Position numbers and translations under genes: made by a program
Shown: positions 55,748 to 64,000 of the stretch, one piece after another
How positions within the stretch are numbered: the first letter of the stretch is position 1
Layout: every line of letters starts with the position of its first letter
Notes under the pieces: model-generated
Databases searched by the model: none
What the model was told of the DNA's origin: nothing
The model's input: only the letters and a program-made list of their open reading frames with translations
Assembly: GCA_023376005.1 (NCBI GenBank)
Contig: CM042157.1
Coordinates: 16,126,225-16,190,224 of the forward strand
DNA from: Doryteuthis pealeii
Lineage: Eukaryota > Mollusca > Cephalopoda > Myopsida > Loliginidae
Direction of reading: 5' to 3'
DNA: 64,000 bases

Positions 55748-56007
55748 CTATGTATGTAATTTTAATTTTACATTTCTATGTATATTTTAATTTTACATTT
55801 CTATTTAATTCTATGTATATTTTAATTTACATTTCTATGTATATTTTAATTTTTCTAATTTTACATTTCTATGTATTTAATTCTATGTATATTTTAATTT
55901 TACATTTCTATGTATATTTTAATTTTACATTTCTATTTAATTCTATGTATATTTTAATTTTACATTTCTATGTATATTTTAATTTTACATTTCTATGTAT
56001 ATTTTAA
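55748..56007 (+). repeat. 25-bp minisatellite, expanded only in A'
   Basis: About nine copies of a unit TATGTATATTTTAATTTTAC plus ATTTC, some shortened. Copy A has a single TATGTATATTTTAATTC at the same place (34020). Confidence 0.85.
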
Positions 56008-56169
56008 TTCTTAAATATCTTCGAATATAAATCAAATCTTCATAAGTTTTGCACAAAAAACAACAACCGGTGATACTTAATGTGTATATATGTATTTACT
56101 TTGTCGTTAATTGTTTCATTTTCGTAGTTTCATCTGGACACACATAGCAATAGCATAATCCTTACAGAT

Positions 56170-56890
56170 CACTGCCGTCCCTCACAATCCTATAACCCCA
56201 CCACCAGAACCTTTCCTCTCATGAGCCCTCATATGACTCAGCAATCCCGCTGCAGATCCACAAAGTTTGAGGAAAATATGACAAAGGAAGGACGTCCTTC
56301 CCATTGTACCGGATGGATCAGATGATGAAATCTGATGCTTATGTACCACCATATGTCTCTTAAGACCAGAAGCTGACTTACAGACTTTGTTACAGATTGC
56401 ACAAGACACATTGTTTGTTCCTGGAGTGTTTATGAATTGTCCCTGATTAGATTTCCTATGATTGACATATCCAGCCTTAGAAAGCAGAATCAGACCACAT
56501 GTTTGTCATTTCCAACCCTCCATCTTCTCACCCATATGACAGGTGTATCCCTTTCGAAGTTGACGCTTGAGGTTTTCATGCTCAATTCTTTCACTCTCAA
56601 AATTGGTACAGCCCTCATCCACATGAATTCTCCAGTCAGTTCTATTTAATGCCAGCTTTTTCCAGTTGTCAATATCTATTTTTAACTTTTACAAGGTTGC
56701 TTTTTAAGCAATCGTTATACCTCTTCCAAAGCTTATTCTGTGGCCTTTTGCCATCATGCAGCCGATCGTAAAGGAGTTGCTTTGGCATTGTAATATCACT
56801 CATACGCACAACATGATCTGCCCATCACATTTGGGCCGTTATGATGAGAGTTTCTATGCTCGTGCATCTTGCCATTGTAGATGCCCTTTA
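56170..56890 (-). pseudogene. LINE C-terminal region with two C2H2-like fingers (A' copy)
   Basis: The minus-strand frame 56409-56182 is open across both fingers (CAICNKVCKSASGLKRHM; then FLCHIFLKLCGSAAGLLSHM, where the second Cys of the finger is displaced). Upstream parts carry stops. Confidence 0.75.
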
Positions 56891-57385
56891 TAGATAGAAA
56901 TAAATAAATAAAGATGGAAAGTAATTACAGTCTTACCTTTTCGGCTTGAATTGAAACTGTTTTTGTTCACTTACCTAGAAAAAGAAAGAAGAAAATATTT
57001 TAATTAGTTATTCAATTTTTTTTTAATATGGGGGTTGAGAATTTGTATTATTTAGATTTTTAGCACGACTGTGCTCATCGTTATTGTTGTACACACAATG
57101 TTTAGGCCGACTAATTGTAAAAATAACACAAAATACTTAACACAGCCTTACACTTGTACCCGGTCATAGTTTACGGAAGGAGAAGTATCTACCCCAATGG
57201 ATTAAATAAGATTTTCGACAAGAAGGTCCCCGAGTTTGACAAGTAACACCTGAAGAAGATTGGAGGGCATATCGGTTGAAACGTTCTACATAAAACAATA
57301 AAGATGAGGAAAATAATCAGAAATATCTCTCTCTGTCTCTCTGTCTCTCTGTCTCTGTTTCCTTCTCTCTCTCTCTCTCTATATA

Positions 57386-57431
<46 letters not shown>

Positions 57432-57804
57432 GTGTTTGTGTGTATGTGTGTGGAGGGATGTAAAATGGAAGTGAATTCGACAATTGTGTTGAAACATAAA
57501 TGGAAAGAAAATGTTGTATGGATAAAAAATGTTTATTTGAATGCCGACACAGGTTTCGACCAAGAGTTTTTCCTAGCATACATTGTATTCTATTTACTAT
57601 TATTTTGAACACAAAATAAACTAGAATAATAATAGCGGGGAAATATCAAATTTAAGTATTCAAAAATAGCGGTATTCTTCATGGCAAGAATATTTTGATA
57701 TTTGAAAATAAAACAGTATGAATACAGAGAATTTGGACGTGTTCGAAAAAATTATGTTTCTCTGTTATTATTATTTCATTTTGTATTTAAAATAACAGTA
57801 AATA

Positions 57805-57876
<72 letters not shown>

Positions 57877-58267
57877 TGTGTCTGTGTGTGTGTGTGTCTG
57901 TGTATGTGATAAACGTCAATAACTCACAAAAGTTCTGAATCAATATTTATCAAATTTAAGCGCGTCTATTTCCACTGCTAGTAAAATATCTAACTAAATT
58001 TTCTGCCATTTTTAATGGTTAGCTTTTCAGATATCTTCAGACCTCTGAAATCTAATAAAAAACTTTTTTTCTTATTGTTCATAATATATGTTGAAACATG
58101 GGTAATGGGGAGGATCTAACAAATGCAGAAAAAAAAAACAGAAAATAGTAAAGTTAAGTGAGGATATGCTCAAATTGTATATATCAAAAAAGATTTGCAG
58201 AGATCATTGAACGGTAAAGAAGGCTGCTGAAAATACGACTAAGTTGAGAATTCGAAGCAAAGGAGGA

Positions 58268-58738
58268 GGCATTAAGAACTTGCTTCCTCGTATTGTATAG
58301 CCGACTACTACTGGACTTCAATAAACAACCGATACGTATATACAAAAATAGGACCCTTCTTTATTTCTCTTCGGTGTGTGGTAGAGCTTCACAATGAAAA
58401 TGCCGGGTGTCTGGCGAACCCGGCGACGAGTGTTCACAATGAGTGCCCGAGAGGTGTTTGCTGACGGGAGACGCGAGGTGATGCTATCGGCTGTTCGCCA
58501 AGGTCTCTCTGACTGTCGGCTCGACCCTCTGGCCTTTATATTGATAGATACGCCTCTGCATATTTATCTTTTGATCTGATAACGGACATTTGTTATATAT
58601 TTCTTCATCTTCTCCCTGCTTCCTTGACCGGAAAACCTCTCTTCCGCTTTCCCTTTTTTTTTAATATATATTTTTATCCTTCTCTTTGTCCCTCTGTCGG
58701 AAGCTTCCTTTTCCGGGCGAGGACAATACAACACTCGA
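58268..58738. other. A'-specific 470-bp block
   Basis: Replaces an unrelated ~165-bp stretch of copy A. It is GC-richer, with CAATAAACAACCG and a CTTTTCCGGGCGAGGACAAT end. The ends TGCTTCCTCGTATTG ... CAATACAACA could be LTR-like (TG...CA), but I find no target duplication. Confidence 0.4.
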
Positions 58739-58779
58739 AATGAACGTAAATTATAGCGGGTTATAGCCGAAAAAACATA

Positions 58780-59345
58780 TTTGGCATCCGCATGACCAGG
58801 ATGTGATACAATCTCAATTTCTTAAACAGAGTCTAATTGGTTTGAATTCAGAGTTTTCCTTCTCTTAGAGTGGTTAACAAGCCACTGTTAGAGAGCCTAG
58901 TCTACCTTAACATCCATTGCTGGAGGAAGAGTAGTTAGATACATACATTTCCCAAGGTTATTAGAGCTGTGTGAAATGCAAACACCCTTAACAAGGATTT
59001 GAAATCGGGTCGCCATCCATTTCCTACGAAGGTGATTCCCACTTCTTCAAAGAAGGCAATTTCTACCTTCAACCATACGTGATTAAGAAGCCCAGCCCTC
59101 GACAGGCAAGCCTTGTCAGACACATCACATACATAGTCAGGCTTAAATGTAGGAAATATGTCCAGGTCGTCCAACATGTGCCGAGATCGTAAATCCCGCT
59201 TCAGGATGCTCGAGCCGCCATACAGTTACCATAAACAGCAGCTCGCAAAGTTTGCTATTGAAAATCCCGCATGGACACCTTGGTTCGCTAACATTTTCAG
59301 GGAACTGTAAATAACCCCAACTTTTCCCGAGTACTACCGGGTACT
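58780..59345 (-). mobile_element. SINE and LINE finger fragment (A' copies)
   Basis: Counterparts of 36590-37140. The finger reads DYVCDVSDKACLSRAGLLNH, with one Cys lost. Confidence 0.6.
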
Positions 59346-60370
59346 CGAGCTAGTATATATATATATATATATTTACTAGCAAATATAATGCAAGTATTTA
59401 TGTTTTAATGTAATAGAATATATTAAATTAGAAAGACTAAGAAAACTAAATAAGAATGCAGATAAAAAAAAGATTTGAAACAGAGGGGTTATAAACGAAA
59501 AATAGAACAACTGAATCTTACTCTTCTGTTACTCTTGTCTTTTATTGATAATTTTTCCTTATTTAACTACTTAGTTAAAATAGGAGGTACAGAATAGAAG
59601 TACAATTATTTCTTCTTGTTAGTGGATTTCTTTTAAGATTTATCCCTGAGATTTTTGCTCATATTCATTAATATAAAACCAAACAATAATACTAAGCACA
59701 TATTTATAAAAATCAAAATTGTAATATCAATATGCAAATTAGCCATCCAGTGAACACCGTAAACCACAATTTTGTTGTTCATATAAATTCAATTGCATAT
59801 TATTAGTATGTTGATTAGTATTAACAGTATTAATAATGTAAAAACATAAATAAAACTAAAATCATGGAGAATGGGACATAAATGAATTAGGGAATTTTGA
59901 CTTGAGTAGCGATATAGTTTCGGTTACAGACAGAAGAAACACACAATCTCCATTATAATAATATATATCGTTACTTCCCACAAACATCAGTAGGTAAAAC
60001 TTTGTTTTTACTTGGTAGGATTTATCATAACCAAAAATGACGTGAAAAATAAGCGCACATTCTCAATAAATCCAATCTAAACTGGTTTTTACTTAAGTCA
60101 GTTTACGCACAAGACGTTCATTGATTTTCGGATTATATACGAATAAGCGTAATCGACGTTGATCCAAAGTCAGAAAACACGTGATTGAAAAATTCCTTCA
60201 AGTTAATCGATAAAGACTGAGATTAGGTTAACTTTCCGCTTCGCTAATTCTCAAATCTAAATTTCACTCCGTAACGACGATCTAACAGTTGCTGCTTGTC
60301 CCGTACAATTAGATGTTCGAAACGAAGTTTATTCAGTTAGTGGACAACTTTCTAGAAGCTCACAATATAT
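59346..60370. other. no gene; dispersed repeat 59610-59890
   Basis: Same content as 37141-38204 in A, with small deletions. Confidence 0.5.
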
Positions 60371-60384
60371 ATATATATATATAT

Positions 60385-61090
60385 ATATGGTGATTGCCAC
60401 TTCTTCACAGAATAAGGCCATTTCTTCAAGTAGTTCGGATGTGAGCACGCCGAGAGTCCCCTGATTCAAGTTTGTTTGTTTCCTGTCACACATGAACCCC
60501 TTTCTAGGTTTCCACTCGCATGCGACCGAGAAGCCCAACCCTCGAGAGGCAGGCCCTGACACACAGGTCACACATGTTGTCAGTCCCAGATGTAGGAGAT
60601 GTGTTCATGTCGTCCGTCATGTGCCGCCTACGCAGAGGCCGCTTTAGGATGGGGTGCTCGAGCTGCCTTACCTCAATCCATACAGCTACCATGAGCCTGC
60701 TTTTACAAAAGAATGTGTACCCGGGCCCCACCTCTGTCAATTGGTCCTCCTCGATGAAGCGGATTTCTGCAAGGCTCAAGATGTCTGCCCCATATCGAGA
60801 GTTCTTTGCCACGGAACCAGTTTATTGTCCAGGGCCCCGGGAGATGTCCAAATATTTCAGGTGGCTATTGTTAGCCTAGGTTTGTTGTAATGTTTTCTTG
60901 TTTTCATTCTGTTAATGTGAACAGCCACCAGCCACTGGCTACCGGTCAGCTTGATATTTGCTTAGGTCACCTTTTCTATACCCTTCCCAGGTATCTGGGT
61001 GGGCAGTACTACCCAGGGGCTACTCTGTCACTCACAACCTCATCACGCATGTAGAAGTATCTGCACATGTTGACATGTTGTGCGCTTGTG
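60385..61090 (-). mobile_element. internally deleted mini-LINE (A' copy, better preserved)
   Basis: The 102-codon frame (60812-60504) runs through the join: RYGADILSLAEIRFIEEDQL, EVGPGYTFFCKSRLMVAVWI, then RQLEHPILKRPLRRRHM and CDLCVRACLSRVGLLG. The 3' part includes the CTCGGCGTGCTCACATCCGA segment (also at 17.05 kb) that A has lost. Confidence 0.75.
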
Positions 61091-61300
61091 CGACACGCTC
61101 AAAACGCTCTCTTTCCCAGAAGACCGGAATCAGTAACAAGCCGAGTCAAGATGACTGAAAGTATTTGGGGAACGCAGGTGGATGATCTGTCGAGATCTAT
61201 GGGTCCACCACACCGAGAAAAAAAAAGATTCCGTCCTGCTCTTTGCATACAAAAACAATTTTCTCCTTTACTCCTTTTCGGACATATCGTTTCTGATCCA

Positions 61301-61345
<45 letters not shown>

Positions 61346-61349
<4 letters not shown>

Positions 61350-62004
61350 TAAAGTCGTCGGGTCGGCCTAACGTCGGTATGAGCCATGCAACGAGGGAGT
61401 CTATCCGCTTTCACTAGCGCTAGACCAAGGAGATTATTTTAGCGTCTGAGGTGGAGCGCCACACCTACCATCAGCTCCTTACTTTACCCTGTGCTACTCA
61501 ATCGCTTAGTTGGCGAGGGCGGGTATCGAACTAGGAACCTTGTGGTTCTAGCCGAACACTCTACCGACTGAGCTTGGATCAAAAACGATATTTCCGAAAA
61601 GTAATAAAGGATAAAATTGTTTTTGTATGCAAAGAGCAGGACGGAATCTGTTGATGAGGAGGACCACCAGCATAGCCAGGTGCAACTCATTGGATGAGGA
61701 TGCCAAAATCGAGAACATTTCGGGTTTATAAGCTGTAACTTATGTATATATAAACTGTGTATAAAAGTATCGAGATGTTTTGTACTTTGTGACACACCTT
61801 GTATTCTGAAAAAAATAACGTTCCATTCATTGTCCATATCTATCTTGGTAAATACAGCTTCAAACTCGACACTTTTATGACGCACCTTGTATTCTTAAAA
61901 AATCAAGGTTCATTAATTGTTCATTTTTATCTTGTTAAATACAGCTTCAGTCTCGATAATTTTATGACACACCTTATACACACACACACACACACACACA
62001 CACA

Positions 62005-62037
<33 letters not shown>

Positions 62038-62278
62038 GCTAACACACTCATTCGCGGGCAGGATGTGAATTCAGAGATTTTTCTTCTCCTAGAATGGTTG
62101 CCGTGCCAAGGGTAATGAGTGCAGTTTTTCCTGCTATATAGCAGGAGAAGAATTAGACGGATTCATATCTTCTATAAGAGCATTAGCGCGAAAAGAAACT
62201 CAAAGAACCTTGTCCAAAATTTGAACGCGTATCGCCGAGTTCATTTTCAGCAGCAATATCCATTGAACCACCGTGCCG
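61346..62278. mobile_element. SINE, MITE-like and SINE elements (A' copies)
   Basis: 61346-61575 minus SINE; 61760-61980 MITE-like element; (AC)n(AT)n at 61978-62036; 62045-62278 minus SINE. All as in A. Confidence 0.65.
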
Positions 62279-62489
62279 AAAAGCTCTTGTTAATTTGACA
62301 AATTGTTTACAACTGAACCAGGGAATTATGCAAATTATTGTATTAGATATGAATATATAATCAGCCCAATTTGACGTGTCCTTGTGTAAATATCCACACG
62401 AAAACATCACTTATGATGACAATACACCACTCCGCTGAATTTACTACAACAGTTTCAACTCAAGAATAAATTCAATTTTGATCTGTACA

Positions 62490-63165
62490 GTAAAGCATTT
62501 AGGAGCTGACAGTATGTTTATTACTCTACTTCATCAAAACAATGTCCCCGGTTTAGCACTGGCAAAAAAGGCGTAGACTCCCTCGCTGACAAGCATCTAC
62601 ACACAATACGACACACCACCGACTATACTATAGTAGTTTTTTCATGGAGGCGCGTGGTCTAATGATTAGAGTTGTAGGAAATGGACTTGTCGACCCGAGT
62701 TCAATTCCTGGACGAAGCTGTTTGCATTGGGAAAGGTAAGAATTCAATTCTCCCTCCAGCTATGGGCAAATAACAAGGCAGACTGGGCTCTTTAACCATT
62801 GATTTTTGAACCATAGAATGTACAAACAAAAATACGTAATTTTCTTTGGTGATCAAAATATGAAATAACCTGAATTTAAGTTTGATATTGAAATTTACAT
62901 CCTTTAAATGTGTGATAAACAGACAAGGTAGTTTACAAGTATATTGTCATCTGAGTTGGATTCTCACTGGGTTCCATGTTATATCCATGTTAGCTTTGAT
63001 ATATTTCAGCAATTATATAATTGCTGAAATATATCAAAGCTAACATGGATATAATCAAGACAATTCTACAATTTAGGATATATTCTAAAAAAAAAATTTA
63101 AAAAAATAATAATAAAAATTGACATTGTGTCGCATCCTGCTCGTGCGGAGGGGTTGGTAAATATA
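62490..63165 (+). mobile_element. SINE tail and split SINE with hairpin (A' copies)
   Basis: 62490-62630 is the SINE tail. 62645 onward is the tRNA-headed SINE with GCGTGGTCTAATGATTAGAG (better than A), the hairpin 62979-63054, and the SINE 3' end near 63130-63165. Confidence 0.65.
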
Positions 63166-63619
63166 TATACTATAGTAGTTTTAACTCAAAAATATATTCA
63201 ATTATTTTTTCTGTGGAAAAAGATTAGTGTTGAGGAATTGAGAAATATTGTAGAGTACATAGATAACATTTTATGTTTGCATGCAAATACGACATAATTA
63301 GATTAACCTGCCAAACGAAATGTTGTCACTTCAATCATCTAGACACAGAGGAAAAGGAGAAAAAATAGTCTGTTATATTTTACGAATTATTTCGGACAAG
63401 CAGGACTAACGTCTCTACGTGCCAAGAATTGAAAACTTCCTAAAATAAATTCTTTACCCAGAGATTCCATCAGGAAAACGAAATTCAAACATTTGCTCAT
63501 TTAGAAAACCGTAGACATTTGAAAATCAGTAAAGACTTATAAGTTTTTTGTTTTTTATTGAGAAAGAGATTAGTTTGTGTTTAACAGGATATCCACCATT
63601 GAGTTCATTCAATGCCAAA

Positions 63620-63674
<55 letters not shown>

Positions 63675-63777
63675 TATAGTGTTGGTCATTGTTCAGCTTT
63701 TGCTGGAATGGCGTACCAAAGCAGTATTATTTGCAGAGTGCTCATATAGAATAAGCTGTTATATAATAAATAAAATA
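63166..63777. other. no gene; (AT)n at 63621-63671
   Basis: AT-rich. Same as 40975-41576. Confidence 0.6.
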
Positions 63778-63957
63778 AATATATAAAGGTTTTACATATC
63801 TATTTATTAGGTGACAAAAGAACATTCACGACCATATTGGTTTCATGCGAGGCAATCGTCAGGTGAAGATGTTTCAAATTCATTTGAAATATCTTCATCT
63901 GATGATTGCTCGCATGAAACCCTTTGACACCTAATAAATAGATATGTAAAATCTTTA

Positions 63958-63958
<1 letters not shown>
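63778..63958. repeat. palindromic mini-element with hammerhead-like core
   Basis: Foldback element with outer arms TTTTACATATCTATTTATTA / TAATAAATAGATATGTAAAA and centre TTTCAAATTCATTTGAAA. Confidence 0.75.
63825..63867 (-). ncRNA. hammerhead-ribozyme-like motif, complete fold
   Basis: Minus strand: stem I UUCAC/GUGAA (5 bp perfect), CUGACGA, stem II UGC-CUC-GCA (with a U-U next to the core), GAA, stem III ACC-AAUAU-GGU, C giving a GUC triplet. All invariant core bases present. Confidence 0.65.

Positions 63959-64000
<42 letters not shown>
63959..64000. repeat. (AT)n at window end
   Basis: AT run cut by the end of the window. Confidence 0.9.

Larger units (their letters stand above)
47365..64000 (+). 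repeat. copy A' of the ~16.4-kb direct duplication
   Basis: Co-linear with 25436-41790. The first 1.6 kb after the gap (47365-49000) is full of small indels relative to A, while later parts differ by only a few percent. The window ends inside the copy. Confidence 0.9.

Overview
The window is eukaryotic, repeat-dominated, intergenic (or deep intronic) DNA. I see no convincing host protein-coding exon, no functional tRNA or rRNA gene, no operon structure and no CRISPR array. Very long (AT)n, (AC)n and (TC)n runs, several tRNA-headed SINE families, non-LTR retrotransposon tails ending in C2H2 fingers, and Penelope-like debris suggest a mollusc. A coleoid cephalopod, most likely an octopus, is the best guess. 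That is an inference from repeat style, not a proven identification.

Layout. 1-25 kb: an LTR (0.87-1.46 kb), an inverted SINE pair (2.1-2.7 kb), a 57-bp tandem array (4.6-5.6 kb), dispersed repeats (7.1-10 kb), an extremely AT-rich block (11.0-11.6 kb), a degenerate satellite full of TGACGTCA palindromes (13.5-14.4 kb), a 1.7-kb GAAA-type polypurine array (14.6-16.3 kb), LINE fragments (12.0, 16.9 and 20.5 kb) and many SINEs. 25.4-41.8 kb (copy A) reappears in the same orientation at 47.4-64.0 kb (copy A'). Between them, 40.39-43.80 kb is repeated inverted at 43.87-47.26 kb, ending at a gap of exactly 100 N. The simplest reading is two haplotype contigs scaffolded side by side, with a fold-back read at the end of the first. 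A real segmental duplication remains possible. Copy A carries a 510-bp solo LTR whose clean empty site is present in copy A'.

Most interesting signal. Hammerhead-ribozyme-like folds recur in at least six unrelated-looking repeats. The core is CUGANGA, stem II, GAAA, a tiny stem III, then UH, closed by stem I. In four independent tRNA-headed SINE copies the core starts 38-41 nt after the TTCG of the tRNA-like B box. In other cases it sits inside near-perfect palindromic mini-elements, or in the 3' part of a Penelope-like element that still shows a decayed GIY-YIG endonuclease. I folded these by eye. Activity is not shown, and some copies have lost core bases.

The other components are retroelement remnants whose 3' ends very often run directly into (AT)n or (AC)n microsatellites. 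This suggests that retroelement tails seeded much of the simple-sequence DNA here.
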